DNA of 64,000 bases, taken from Paralichthys olivaceus (Eukaryota > Chordata > Actinopteri > Pleuronectiformes > Paralichthyidae). Under the pieces are notes generated by a model. The model was given only the letters and a program-made list of their open reading frames with translations, searched no databases and was not told where the DNA came from. Shown piece after piece: positions 9,901 through 22,805 of the stretch (within the stretch, counting starts at the first letter, position 1; each line of letters starts with the position of its first letter). The stretch covers positions 15,982,316 through 16,046,315 of the forward strand of contig NC_091098.1 of the NCBI RefSeq assembly GCF_024713975.1. Reading direction: 5' to 3'. The position numbers and the translations under genes were made by a program.

Positions 9901-12457
9901 AGCAAGAACAGACACCAGAACCTTTGATTGAGTCATAAATATTTCAATGTTGTAGACACAAGAAAAGAAAATAGCCATTTGCAGCTTTTGATCACTATGT
10001 AGATTAGTTGGTGTTTCTCTGATGATGCCCCTCTGAGGGAGGTGAAAGGTCACAACAACAACAACCTGTAACTAGTGCAGGAGTCGTTTTATTCATAGAA
10101 CACATTATGGCCACTCATCTGATTCAACCCATGCACTTGAGAAAGCCATTTGCTCGCACACTCCCACACACACTGAGACGTCTCCTCGTGTATCTGTGTA
10201 ACCTCTCCCTGTATCTCTCTGAAGGGGATCATCTGTAGGAGTAACTCATTAGCACCGCAGTGTAACTTGGAAAAGAGTCATTAGCAAAAGTATATACGTT
10301 CTTCTCTGGAGGGTGTATTGGTTCTGGCACAAAACGAAAAGTCTCACGTATTCTTCCAGAGTTGAACGGCCTCCACAGACCTGCTGTAACCTGATCTCCA
10401 GGCTCGCTGTGTATATTCCCAGTGCGTCATTCTTCAATTATGCTTTGACAGCACCTGAATTACTGTGGGCTGGATGCCCAGATGACTGAGGCAATGTGTA
10501 TCGATCCATCCCTTTTCTTCTTCCCTCTCCTTGGCTTGGAAGGCCCCTCTGTTCCCTTTGCTGGCCGGCTATTTTTAAACGTGCAAGTCATTCCTCAAAT
10601 ATTTAGTTTGATTCTTTTATGCCTTCTGGCTGGCATCAATTCTATTATCTTTGGAGCCATTAATCAGAATGTGCATGTGATTTGCACTCCTGAAAGCTCA
10701 AGTTCTTAATTACGTACAGTTCCTCTATTGGTTCTTCATTCTCTCTGCCCTCTAATTCTCAGCCTTGGTTACCTTGACATTCATTTTCTTAAAACACAGA
10801 TGTCGACATTTATCCTATAACTGACCTTTCCATCTGCTGTGCTTTTCCAAGTGGCTAGAGGCCCGTTAACCTTCCTCTCTATGAGTTGTGGTGGGACACG
10901 TTGGACTACACCTGGCACACCGACTCCATTATGCAGACGCAGCAGCACATTTTCTCAGAGGCAAAGACACACTGGCGACTACTCACAGCGTCAGCCATGA
11001 AAAATCAGGATATAGCTGCGGCTCCTGTCATTCATTGCACATAAGTAGCACAGATGATACTTTAATGTGTAACCCAGGAACCTCAGAGGAGGAAAAGGCA
11101 GGCATTTGTCATTAATACAGTGTTTGAACGGATTTGCAAACTGTTAAACTGTCATTGGCACAGAAAGGCCTTAAGACAAATTATTAATGATTCTGATGAA
11201 TACAGTTAATGGAGTGTGAATGCAACAAAGTTGTTTTGAATCACTAAAATATTTCTCTCACACACGTCCGCAGTGTACAGCTGCATCTTTTTTCCTTCCA
11301 TGATTTGGTGAACCCGTCCAAACCTTAACACAACTGTCGCAGTCGAGTACAACAGCAAGTGTTAAACGTTCAAATGTCTCCAAGTCTGAGGCGATGATTC
11401 AAATCTGTTTTTTATTTGTAGTTTTGTGATGTTGTTGCATGATGTCGCACAACTGTTTCTGTTCCTGTGTCCAACGCCTTGAGACATTTCCTATCCACCT
11501 GTTTTACAGCACCAGAAGAATTTGAACTGTGCCTATGGGCTATTGCGAAAGTTGATTCTTCGTGAAGTACATCTTTGTAACAGAGACAGAAAAATGGCTG
11601 CAGGGGTGAACAGTCTAATCAAAAAAACTGGCTCACGGCCAAATTCCCACAAATGTTTTTTTTCAAAGATAAAGAATAATTACAGCTATTTTGAATACTT
11701 GAATATTTGTTTGAGTCATTTCTCTATTGTACAAAATAAAGTATTTTTTTCATTAAATGTTTATTTCTGATACTGATAGATGTTTTATAGGCTAATAAAT
11801 ATTCTATTTAATTTCTGATAATTTAGCCAATACACCAAAATCAAAACTACATATAATTGAGAAAGAGAAAAAGAGTTTAATGTAGGGTTCTAATAGTTTT
11901 TTCCCGTTTTAACTATGATTTTTAATCTTATTTCCTCCATATGAGCGTGGATAATTTCATTCAGAAGGCCTTTATGTGCTTCTTTTGTGATTAACCTCAT
12001 TGATCTTTGCTGACGACTGATCTCATGTCCTCTGTTCTCAGCCGGGACGCACATGACCTGTGGGTTCAGTGTTGTTGGCTCGGGACTCGGTGCTGTGGAG
12101 GCTGGAAGCAGCAGCAGCAGCAGCATGTGCGCGGATGTCCATCCCACGGTGCCCGGGGCCCCGAGGACCTGCTTCAGCACCAAGCAGCTGACCGAGCTGG
12201 AGAAGGAGTTCCACTTCAACAAGTACCTGACGCGGGCCAGGCGGGTGGAGGTCGCCGGCGCCCTGCAGCTCAGCGAGACGCAGGTGAAAGTTTGGTTTCA
12301 GAACAGACGCATGAAGCAGAAGAAATTACAGAGAGGCGGCGGACTGCTCTGCGACCCGGGCCCCGCGGCTCTGCGCTCACGCGCCGGCTCTTTGGACACC
12401 TGCCCCGCTGTGGAGCCGCGCACGACCTCGCCAGAGCACCTGCCCCTGATGCCCTGA
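6969..12457 (+). CDS. hoxc1a: Homeobox protein Hox-C1a (Hox paralogue group 1)
   Basis: Anterior Hox transcription factor; group 1 proteins pattern the hindbrain as Pbx partners. Coding exons are 6969-7521 (donor GGTAAGT, phase 1) and 12042-12457 (acceptor TTCTCAG), joining in frame to 322 aa, normal for Hox1. ATG 6969 is chosen because it has A at -3 and the frame upstream offers only a GTG. Exon 1 carries a ten-proline run and, just before the splice, the Pbx-binding hexapeptide TFEWM (171-175) followed by RVKR, a Hox1 hallmark. Exon 2 encodes a short serine run (AGC x6) and the homeodomain (about 222-281), with the Hox1-type stretch [20 protein letters not shown] and the recognition helix with W48, F49, Q50 and N51. 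Compared with Hoxa1/Hoxb1, position 7 is Cys rather than Asn, position 47 Val rather than Ile, and the tail after KQKK is diverged. Assignment to cluster C rests on the cbx5-hnrnpa1-nfe2 synteny. Confidence 0.88.
7522..12041 (+). other. hoxc1a intron 1 (4.5 kb)
   Basis: The single intron separates the hexapeptide exon from the homeobox exon, the universal Hox intron position. At 4520 bp it is far longer than the sub-kilobase introns typical of Hox1 genes. Its left-middle part is occupied by a degenerate tandem array (8587-9872). The rest shows no additional exon that I can support. Confidence 0.8.
8587..9872. repeat. Degenerate tandem (satellite-like) array in the hoxc1a intron
   Basis: Recurrent blocks such as GTTGCATTGAGTAGTGCAC, AAAGGTCACATCAGCACC, CAACAAACACAAAACTAC and CATGCTCAAAATTCAGATTA recur in the same order. 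The AAACACAAAACT core is found at about 8597, 8723, 8915, 9043, 9357, 9467 and 9723. The mean period is roughly 140-150 bp, with spacings of 110-190 bp or twice that. Units are clearly diverged, so the array is old. Many units contain an AGGTCA half-site. Confidence 0.85.
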
Positions 12458-12640
12458 TCCCCTGATGTTTTGATTTTGCGTTTTGCATCGGTTTCACTCA
12501 GGCTTCACCTTTATTTGCTTACACCACGATGGATGCTCGCTGCAAGAAGCAAGTTTCTTCATGCAAGAACGGGTCAAAACAATCAGTCACCCTCCCCGGC
12601 TTCAGACTGGCGCTCTGATTTGAATATTAAAATTCAAGTC
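12458..12640 (+). other. hoxc1a 3' UTR (candidate)
   Basis: Sequence after the TGA stop. No AATAAA occurs nearby; the common variant ATTAAA at 12626-12631 is a possible poly(A) signal. The true end is uncertain and may lie further downstream in the AT-rich sequence up to about 12.9 kb. Confidence 0.35.
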
Positions 12641-15600
12641 TCCATCTACACAATGTAAACGAAGATACAAACTTATATTGATTGTGCAGAGAGACGGTGG
12701 CACGAGGTTTTATTTATTTTGTACAATTTATACATGAATACATTTATCCAACAGGACACGTGTTTCCTTGTTTTCTTTCAAATAACACACACAGCATTTT
12801 TTTGAATTTAGGCTATTTATAATAGGTTATACATTTGATCAAATTTATTTGACCGATACAGACAGACAATACATTTGAGCAACTTTTATAAATTATTCCA
12901 CCAAATCAAACTGCTGTGTTTTCACCCACCTTCACTACAACATTAAGTACATTTCCTCTCCTGGTTTTTTAAAGTTGTTTAAGAAAAAGTCACATTCACC
13001 TGCTATAGATAAAGATTTCCAGGGTACTTTGACTTTAATGCAGGTTTAACTTATCCTAATTTCAGTTTTTTAATGATCCTTAGCCCTAAGTTTAAAAATA
13101 CCATAATTGGCTGATAGATTTATTGACCGCTCGTATAAGACTATTGATCCGCAGTGATCCATCTATTCCAGGCGCAAATCTGGGAGCATTTGCAGCGCAT
13201 CTGTAACTGCATGTTAATGGGATGTAAGAAATATCACGCACGGGAATTCTTTTGTCTTTTTGTTTTTTATCATTATTATTATTACCCCCACACTCGCATC
13301 AGAAAATCATAATTTAGCCTGAACACTCATGCGGGAGCGCACACAATAACGCGCTGCCTGTGTCATGTTTGGCGCATCAGCCAATCAAGTGCGTGGCCCC
13401 TGCAGTTGAGAGCAGATAAATATTCCTTCTAGATTCACACCTCATCTCATAGAAAGTATAAACGGTTATAAAGTCGGCCCTTAAACACTGTTATGTTCCC
13501 GGCAGCACCAGGCGTGTTCTATCATGTTAATGTCTATTTTAATATCGAGATATGCTCCATCAGCCGCGTTAATTTTATGTTGGGGACTGTTTTTATTTAG
13601 CTTTCAATTAGTGGCGTTTGCACTGGATATGAAGGCAACCGGAGGTAAAACGGATATTAATGAGAACCACTTCAATCAGCTGGGTTGTTAAAGCTTAGAA
13701 TTAAAAAAGAGAAAGAAAAAAACGACCAATTCTAACATTTAACAGGCGTCTTAATTTGAATCTGACGCGTATGAATAGATAAAAATAATAATAATGATGA
13801 TTATGAGAGAGTCGCAGCTCTGCAGGAGTGGACATGGAGGCTGCAAGGCCAAGCTAATATATGCGCTCGCACCAGAGTTCACCTCTCACCTCTTGACCCT
13901 TGTCTTTCCTCGGGACAACGATGACCCGGTCAGAGGCTCCCACAGAAAAAGACCAACCATTAATTTGGGTGACCTCGAAGTCTGCAGCTTTTTCTCTTTT
14001 CTTTCTTTCTCTCGCTTTTTTTAAATTCCAACAAGCAACTCTTTTGTTCTGGTGGTGGGTCTCTGCGTCCTCACAATAATAATTCATGCTGCTGAATGGA
14101 AGGGCGACCAGGCCATATGATAATTGTTCATATTATAATTCCATATACCAGGGCCAGATAATAATGCATTTTTTTCCTACAACTAGAGCAAACCCATTTT
14201 CTTTGCCCTATCTTTTATTTTAATATGCCAAAAATTATGCCCCTGTTTCACTTTATAAACTGGATGAAAGAGTCTTTTTACCAAATAGCTTTTTGGATAT
14301 AAACTACAGACCTATTTTTAATTGCAAAGTTGAAAAATTAAAGTTACGTGAGCATAGTTAACACTAAATATGATTCAATACAAGAGTTGGTACAAACAGA
14401 ATTTTGAACAACTATTAATTGCACCCACCATGCTTATTATATATTATATAAATAAATTATATATTTCATGCATATCTGCTTTAATATATATATATATTTA
14501 AAATTCAGAGATGAATTCCTCTGAAACCACATCTCTTACAATTTTCACCTCATCAATATTAACTGACTTAACTAAGAGTTCAGACTTCTGACAAGACAAA
14601 CATTTCAAAGTTTTATTTGTAATTGATAAGAATGATTTCACAGGCAAGCTCGGTTGAAAATGTGTTGGACCCCAATTTTTTCCAAATTTGCATTTAAACA
14701 AAACACACCCCATTATGGCTGTGTTCTCTAAGCAAAATAGCACAAAGTGGAATATTTAACAAAATCATCAAATGTGACCATGTTTTTAAATGCAAATACT
14801 GGTGGAGTTTATGAGGCTGATGATCATGATGAAACTGTGTAAACAAACAAACAATGTGGAACCTGTGAATGCGGAGATAGTCCCTCATGTACAGGGTTCC
14901 TGCTGAGAAGTGTGTTGGGTTGACCTTGTTAGAAACTCTTTTATCATCTCGTGCAAATATGCTCCCTTGCCACAGGGCTTCAAGTTACAGGTTGGAGAGG
15001 AAGCTTGCAGCAGGTGTGCACTCTTCTTTTTTTTACTCTCCATAATCCAAAATCAGAGTTTCCACTGAATAATGGATTCACTAATAAACACACAGCAATT
15101 TGTAAAATAACTAAATGTGTGGATAGAAAATCTTAATGTGAGTTATAAGGATGAGGTGAAGGTGAAAAGAAGTTGTTGATTTATTCTTTTTTTGGGGGGT
15201 GAACTATCGCTTTAATTTCATTCTGTGGCAGCTTCTGCATCTGCCTCTCAATTGATGGAAGGCGAACCACATTGTTTGTTCAGACCTGACATTTAGTGCG
15301 TAAGCGTTTGAGTGTGACTGGGCTCTGATGAATTTTGTGCTCTTCTGTAATTCCTTTCCTGAAGATGTACGGCTGGTTCACGAGACTGACAGCTGTGCAG
15401 CGCTCACACACCGTCAAAAACACACAGGGCAGATGTGGGGGAAACAAAATCAAAGTATAACTCAGCTCTAAATGTGCTCGGCTGCCACAGGTAGCAGCAA
15501 TGTTGACATTGAACAAGTTGGAATGTTCTTCACCTTTATCCTTTAAGCAATAATTTCTTGTGGTGAAATTGATTCCAGCTCTAGTTTATTTAACTCAATT

Positions 15601-16366
15601 CATTTAAATCAATAGAAACATGTTTATAATATATAACAGTATTTGTAAAAAATAAAGTTACTTGCTATATTTTTTTGTCTTTATTGCAATATTGAAGTGA
15701 AACCAGTGATGTATGAGTTTGCAAAGCATACGGCTATTGACAGTCTCGAGCGTATTGTCTTATATCGCAAGTTATCTGATGCAGATGTGAGCAGCTGTAA
15801 CCCTCCTCCTGAGCACTGTGCAATGAGATAACACATGCAGCCCACAGAATACCTCACTTTACATTTTAAATTAACAGATGTAAGTGGGTTCCTTCTGCAC
15901 TCGTTGTAATTAATGCTAAGTTGACCTGAAATTAACTTAATGCATAATATGCATGTAATATCCTCACTGGTGCTCTGGGGAATGAAATCAATTGATCAAG
16001 CTGATGTGCAGCACTTACACATAACTCAGTTGTTGTTGTAATTACTGATCATTTGAATTTTCTCCTCCCTTTGTAGTTTTTCTGCTCCTCTGATTTTACT
16101 GTTTTTCTTTATTTGCAAGCACTTTCATGCACAATTAGTGTTTGCGATCAGTCTCGTTCACATATTTGACGACCAAACTGATGCACATCAAGAAAGTTCA
16201 ATTGAAGTGCACCTGTTTGAATGTGAGCGTGTGTGTGTATGTGTGGATGCCCTGTGTACGATTACACAAATATGTGCTTTGTTTCCTATGTGCCATTAAT
16301 AAAGCGCTCAGAAAGATACAAAGCACCTATTTGAATAATTGTTCACTCATGTGCTCACAACACTAC

Positions 16367-16367
16367 A

Positions 16368-16399
<32 letters not shown>
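16367..16399. repeat. (AC)n microsatellite
   Basis: A run of about 16 AC dinucleotides. Confidence 0.95.
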
Positions 16400-16401
<2 letters not shown>

Positions 16402-17493
16402 TCCATGCATAACACATTCTGTCAGAGCTACACTGAGCAACATGCGAACCAATCCAGTCCTTGCCTTCCCTCTCCATGCTCCACTCCAGGGAGCAGATGT
16501 TTGGGGACAGCTTACAGCCTCAGCGAATTTGTGTGTACAAAGCAAACAGCAGCACTCAGCACTTCTGGCTGCAAAGGGAAATTTGCTCTTGAAAGGGGGG
16601 AGGGGGAGGGGGAGGCCTTTTAGTCAATGCAAGGTATCATGAGGATGGGGAAGAGAGGGGACGAGTGAGAGAAGGGGTGCATGCAGAGGTGAAACTGTGT
16701 CAAGGTTGCAGGTCTTGTTGCATGTAGGAAAATCCTCCTATTTCCTGAGACATCTGGTGCAGTGGGTTGGCGCAGTGTGCGGGACCGCCTCACGTGCACA
16801 TATCACCCCATGGCATTGTGCACCAACCACTAGGCCCTCCAGCCCCTGTCTGATTGTCTCTGACCTCCCCTCTGCAGCTCCGTCTACTCACTAGTTTGGA
16901 TTGCCCTTTCAAAAGCTGCAGACAAGCACAAAGTGAAGGGAAAAGAGGGAAAACAATGCAATGAGCCTTCAGAGGATTTGCTGATACTGCATCTGAGACA
17001 TCAGCTATAACCTACAACTAGCTATGCTAATGATGTCATCGATATCATTTACTGATTTAATGATGCTGGTCCTGTGGAGGTATGCTGCCAGTGCTCTCAG
17101 TTTATGACCTAAAGAAAAAATTTAATATGACTAAAAAATAATAATCAGTGGGAATATATTGTTGTAGCAGATAAGAGCTATCCTGAAATTAATATTTGAT
17201 CATATAAATATATATATTATGATCTAAGGACATAAATGAAAACATGTATTTAGTCCCTTTTCCCTTCCAAAGTATTTACAGTGCAGCTTCAGCACATATG
17301 GTCGACAAGATGCCGCACGCACTCTTATGTAAATAGAAACATACACTCTTCTGTCCAAACACGTGTGCGAGAACACACATTTTGACCTCTCATCAGTGTA
17401 TTATGATCCCTAAACAAACCATCATAAATGAGCCCTCTGATGCTTATTTGTCTGAACGCAGGCAGCCCCCTCCTCTTCAGCCCCTGGGGTGAG

Positions 17494-17507
17494 GTTGCCA
17501 TAGCGAC
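17494..17507. promoter_or_regulatory. RFX X-box-like palindrome
   Basis: GTTGCCATAGCGAC matches the RFX consensus GTTGCCATGGCAAC at 12 of 14 positions. Function is unproven. Confidence 0.25.
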
Positions 17508-18378
17508 AGATTCACAGACATATGGAGGGAGAGGAGACGGGGAGCTGGGTTGAAAGGGCGGGGCTGCAGGGGTGAGGTGGAGGGTGGTGGTGGTGTGGGG
17601 GGTCGGGAGAGGAGAAGGGGATGGGTATCGGTTCTGGGACGTGGCATTCTGTCTTTCAGACTCGTCTTCGTGTTTCATCTGTCAGTCGGCCATCCGTGTC
17701 AGTCTTCACTCAGCGAGGGAACAGTTCATGAACTTTTCTCAATCAAGGCTCTGTCAGGCGCCATCTTGGCTGTATTTCATGAAGGAAAGGATTGATTCTC
17801 GTGCTTCTCTCAGCCTCTGAAAAAGCACAACATGTGCAGAAGCGGCCACTGGTGAATAACTCCGTGAAGATGTGAAATGTTGAATTAATTTGGAAGGCCA
17901 TATTCACATTTTGCAATCTGTACAAGAACAATGACTAACCAACACTGGGAAAACAAGTATACAGATGTTTTTGCTTCTTGCTAATTAGATTCATATGATG
18001 TAAGCAGCGTTTCAGCCAATTTGAGGACGGCTTGACAATGGACAGGGAGAGCGAAAGTGAGGAAAAGGGTGAGGGAGTGAGAGACAGAAGGGGGTGAGGG
18101 TGGGGATGAGTGGCCATCAGGACTGGCCTTGCTGCTATAAAAACACCTTTTTTTATCAGCCATTTTATGCAAAAGGCTGAGACCAGGTGCTCAATCAAAC
18201 CTCACGCATACTGTTTGATATTTCATCTTCACCCCTCCCGGTGCTTTCTCCGCACAAACCTTCTGCGTGCCTCCCCTCTACCCTCGCGCCATTCTTCTCC
18301 TCCTCCTTTCCCTCTCTCAATGTCATTCGTCTTCCCCGCTGCCTCTCCACTGCCTGCTCTCCAACTGATATGAGGGAG

Positions 18379-18450
18379 TGACCCGGTGGGCCCTCAGGGG
18401 TCAAGTGATACAAGGTCATTGGCAGGTCATCTCTGCTCACTGGCTGACCT
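18379..18450. promoter_or_regulatory. Nuclear-receptor half-site cluster with a DR5 retinoic acid response element
   Basis: The core is AGGTCA-TTGGC-AGGTCA at 18413-18429, a perfect DR5 element, the preferred site of RAR/RXR heterodimers. Around it in 72 bp are TGACCC (18379-18384), GGGTCA (18398-18403) and TGACCT (18445-18450), making five half-sites. A bipartite Pbx/Hox consensus TGATTAAT follows at 18578-18585. The position, about 6 kb beyond the hoxc1a stop, parallels the 3' RAREs known for Hoxa1 and Hoxb1. Activity is inferred from sequence and position. Confidence 0.6.
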
Positions 18451-18975
18451 CTAAAAGGACTTCTTGAAGGAACCAATCAGGTCTTGCGTCTTCCCTGCCT
18501 AAGGCGGATCCCCCCCTCCCTCCCCAGCTCATCAGCAGCCTGTGTCACATGACCAGGGTGAGGCGTCAGAGGGAGGATGATTAATGATGCTTTTAGTACC
18601 TGTTTAGAATGAAGCTGTCCACACTGCACTGTAATTACCCACTCCCAGGCGGCAGCTGCCCAACATAATTGCTTTTTGTTTGTTGACCTGGTTTATTGAG
18701 GAGAACGATGGCTTTGGCTGGGTAAGATGGTGCTGTACACTACACAGAGGTGAGGACGTATGTACGTTTAAATGTGGGTGACGCTTTGGGTTTCAAATCA
18801 GCCTAATCTTCAAAATGATGGCTGAGAAGACGCGTGTCTGTTTTAGCAGATAGTAGCTACACGTAAGGTTCCTCAGATCACATATTGCGTGTCCACATGC
18901 TAAAACTAAATCAAAGTAAATATGTGGCTGTGGTATGTAGCCACACAGTGTCAGTCAGGAAACATTAAGATGTAT

Positions 18976-18979
18976 CCCC

Positions 18980-19053
<74 letters not shown>
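18976..19053. repeat. (C)21(AC)n compound simple repeat
   Basis: A run of 21 cytosines continues directly into about 28 AC dinucleotides. The minus-strand G-run could form quadruplex structure. Confidence 0.95.
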
Positions 19054-19054
<1 letters not shown>

Positions 19055-20708
19055 CTATAAGGTCAGAGAAAGCCACAGACCTCTTAAAGTTAATGCACGC
19101 CACTGAAATATAGCATAGTATTTAACTGCACAGTTAAGGAGGGCTCTGCTCTGTCATGGATAATTTATGTCAACATCTCCACAGCCACATGTACTGTGTA
19201 GCTCTGAAAATTCAAAACTAAGTTCAGAAGGTCACTGGAGGAAATCCCCCCCTCCCTCTCCTTCTTTGGCTACACGCCTGAGGAAAATATGAACATTTCA
19301 GTACCTGCAGCGCTGTGCCACGAGGACAGTGACAATGAAACCCAGATAAACAGCCCCTCGTTTGACCTATGGAGAGCATAAATTTACCACCCATAAATCC
19401 TTGAGTGTTTCAGCTCCGTTTGGCGCATTTGCCGTGTGCCTCTCTACCCAGACAGAGAGAGGCAAGTGTCGGGTATCAGTGCTACTGTATGAGCAGCTTT
19501 CATCCTGCTCCTGGTTCTCACATAACTCAGTCCTGCAGCCTTTATCACCGGCTCATAAATAACTAGGCTATCGCCTGATAATGTCCGCTTAATGCTTAGT
19601 CAATAAAGCCCACAGTAAGAGGGGCCTTTTTTAGCCTCTCTCCTGTACATAAATATAAACAGTGCTGTAGATTGATGTGATGGGCAGGCGCTCTCCACAC
19701 TGGGACAAAAAAGAGGCAGCGTGTGGGCCCAGAAGCTGAAGGTGGGCTGTGGGGCTGCAGGTGTTTAGAGGAGATAGTGGGCTGTAATGAGGGGGCTGCA
19801 AGAGAGGGGCTGAGCGGATAGCCTTGACTGATCACCTGTGAAAGGCACATACACACATTTACACACAAATGATAGCACACAGACTCCAGCGCACAAAGGT
19901 ATGTATGCACGTACACACTCATTCACACACACACTAATGCCATCATTAGTTAACCCATTGGTGCTGATGCCTGGTGAACAAAAGCTCATCCTCTCTATCT
20001 GAAGGGCATTAGAGCATTATGATAAAGAGACTCCCCAATGAACGGCTTCTACATCTTGTTCTTGTTAAGCATCTTTTTTTAATCTATTGACACATTTGCA
20101 ACAACGGCCATACGCTGCTGCCATAGAATTATATCCCGGGATGTGTGTTTCATTGTTTTGCGCACATTGCAGGGACAGTTATCGACCATCGGCACTAGTC
20201 ATCAGACCATCCAATTCCAGCGCGGCGCCAGGGGCAGCTGTAGTCGGTGTGATGGCTGGAATGGGATCATACTGAGCCCTGGGGAGACAGAGGAGACTGA
20301 CAGGGATGTTGCCGGGCTGAACGAGGGGGCTGATTGTGATCCATGAGTCAGTCGGGGCAGCAGCACCTGGGCTTGGAGCAGCAGCTGGGAGAGATGGGCA
20401 GGGTGTCACTGAGTGGGTTCAAAATGAGAGGGATGATCCAATCAGCTCTTATTGACATACTTGGTGGGGTGCAGTCGGTGGTTTGGTTGTTATATGAGTG
20501 TTTACTCTCCACACACGTTTTGTCAGACGAGGCTCAGCCCCGAGATTAGATAATTCAACAATGAGGGAAGAAAACCCTGCTAATTCTTTTCTTTTTTTTC
20601 TGATTGTGTAATCCACTGATTTGACAGATTTGTTTTGGGATCAACAGGGGAACTCTTTTTTCTTTTCTTTGACTTCATTATCACTAAATAAACATAATGG
20701 AACTAGTG

Positions 20709-20730
20709 AAAGTGACATTTATGTCACTTT
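20709..20730. repeat. Short perfect inverted repeat
   Basis: AAAGTGACAT and ATGTCACTTT form perfect 10-bp arms around a 2-base centre. Confidence 0.8.
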
Positions 20731-20934
20731 ATTGTGGCTACGTTTGCCAAGACCACATTGACTGATGATCACTACGACTCTGAGGAACTCAAAGATGTCA
20801 TGCAAGGAATGTGTCAGCTACAAAGAAGTCTTGAAGAAAATGAAATAGAATTAATTAAAAGACACTTTCCTGAAACTTTAAACTTTCACTCTTAACTCAC
20901 TTAAACATTGTCATGTTATGTTTCTTGAGGGTTA

Positions 20935-21035
20935 AGTTTAGAGGACGTCCCACCTTGTGAAGCCCTCTGAGACAAATTGTGATTTGTGAAAATGGGCTGT
21001 ACAAATACAATTCGATTGATTGATATTTGTAATGC
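20935..21035 (+). mobile_element. Teleost retroposon 3'-end fragment
   Basis: The order GACGTCCCACC..GAAGCCCTCTGAGACAAA, then TTGTGATTTGTGAAAATGGG, CTGTACAAATACAATTCGAT and a TTGATTGA tail resembles a 3' end repeated very widely in teleost genomes. There is no open frame. Identification is by pattern from memory. Confidence 0.5.
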
Positions 21036-22766
21036 AACAAAAAATAAAAATGTTCTCAAGAAGTGTAGGATGATCATTCTTTATGCAAAGATTTGACAGA
21101 TGATTCAGCTCAATATGCATCTTACACATAAAAATAGCGGGAATTCACCAATGAATACATAAACTCTGTACATTTTCTTACAAGTACCAAATGAAAATAT
21201 CAAATATCATATTTTATTTCATTAATTAACATAAGCTGGAATCATCTTGCCATAATATCTCTTTAATTCATCAAAAAACCCTCTCTTTAATAATCAAATC
21301 AAACAACAAAGCCAACAACAAGGATGTGTTACACTCTAGGAATCACTCTCCAGGAAAAATTAATTAATTCATAATTTATGCATAACATGTAAGGCCATGT
21401 AATGCAGATTAATGACTGACCAACCAACCTTGGAGTTGCAGGAAGAGCTGTTTGTTCACTACAGAGATGCTAGTTGCTATTAGCATATAGCGCCCCCTCT
21501 TAATATGCTTGAGCGTTAGCAGCAGTGCAACAGCTATTTTTCACCAGAATGCAAAGAGATGGGATTGTTACAGATGAGTTTGTCTGACTCTGGGTAAGTA
21601 ATACAATAAACTTATTCTATAAAAATGTTGGCTGTACTTACACGCATTATACCCAGCTTGTTTACAAAAGCATCACTGTCATCTGCTGCTCATACTGGAC
21701 TCCATTTATCAATATTTGCCTCAGTGCAAAACACTAAATGTGTTTGTGCAGTGTTGTGCAAGACTGCTTAAGTCTCTTGTTATTTGTGGACTCTACAATT
21801 TGTGCAGCGTCTTGTTAAATTGAAGTCGTGATTTGAGTGATTGAACGAGTGGTGATTTCATTTCGATCTCCCCAAGGACACGTTTGGACACATGCACTCT
21901 GAGAGCCACAGAAACCTTTCAGGTGCTCGAGGCTAGAAAACACACATTCATAATATCTATGCACATCTATTTTGCCTCAAATCTAAAACTGTGGGTTTAA
22001 ATGATTGGGTTTATAAAACACTGCAGAGTAAGCAGCCATTTAATGACTTCCTGCATTTACGATCACCTCAACCTCAGGCCACAGATTTCGTCCCTGGCAG
22101 GTGCTACACCACCAGGGGAGGTGGATCTGAGGCTGAGGAGGGGGCAGGGGCCAGATTTAGGAGGAAGGTGAGCAAGGGGGTTCCCACAAACAAGCAGGGG
22201 CCCGAGCTCCGAACACTGCGGCAAATGAATCTCCCTGGGTAATGGAGACAAAACTATTGCAAAATTAGGAGAGACATTAACTGGGGTATCAATAAATAAA
22301 CCTCTAATTAGGAAAAAAGAAGCGGAGCAGAGCAGGGGCAGCAGCACAGGGGGAGAATATCAATGGCAGGCTCACATCTGTATGCAGGCACAGCTCTCTG
22401 GTGAGGGGGCTGGGCCTCACGGGGGCTTCACCAATGGCATCGGCTCACCCATCCATTCCCAACATGCCCTGGTGGAGAGCGTGCCCATTCTTTGACTGTG
22501 CAACCCAGCAAAGCCCCCTCCTCCATCCCTTCTTCCAAGTGTAGCCCCCGAGTTTCTCCACCTCCACGCCGTTTCTCTTTCTCTTTCTCTTTCTCTTCCC
22601 TTCTCTTCTCTCAAACCAGCTTATCTGCACAGTGCCCTGAGTGTGCCGCTGTGCTCTGTGACTTCACCATGATTGATTGTGGTGTGGGTCCTCCACTCCC
22701 TCGGTGAGAGAGAAAATGGAGGAGGGAAAACAGGAGAGAGGGGAATGGGCAAAGCAGAGAAGCCAA

Positions 22767-22805
22767 GAGAGAGAGAGAGAGTGAGAGAGAGAGAGAGAGA
22801 GAGAG
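22767..22805. repeat. (GA)n microsatellite
   Basis: A nearly pure GA run with one interruption. It follows a CTTTCT-rich pyrimidine tract at about 22573-22611. Confidence 0.9.

Larger units (their letters stand above)
12700..18370. other. Intergenic DNA, first part of the gene desert
   Basis: No coding exon is recognisable on either strand. Non-repetitive stretches that read like possible conserved noncoding sequence are at about 13320-13560 (containing a CCAAT box) and about 14040-14180. The only strong simple repeat is (AC)n at 16367-16399. An RFX X-box-like sequence is at 17494-17507. Confidence 0.5.
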
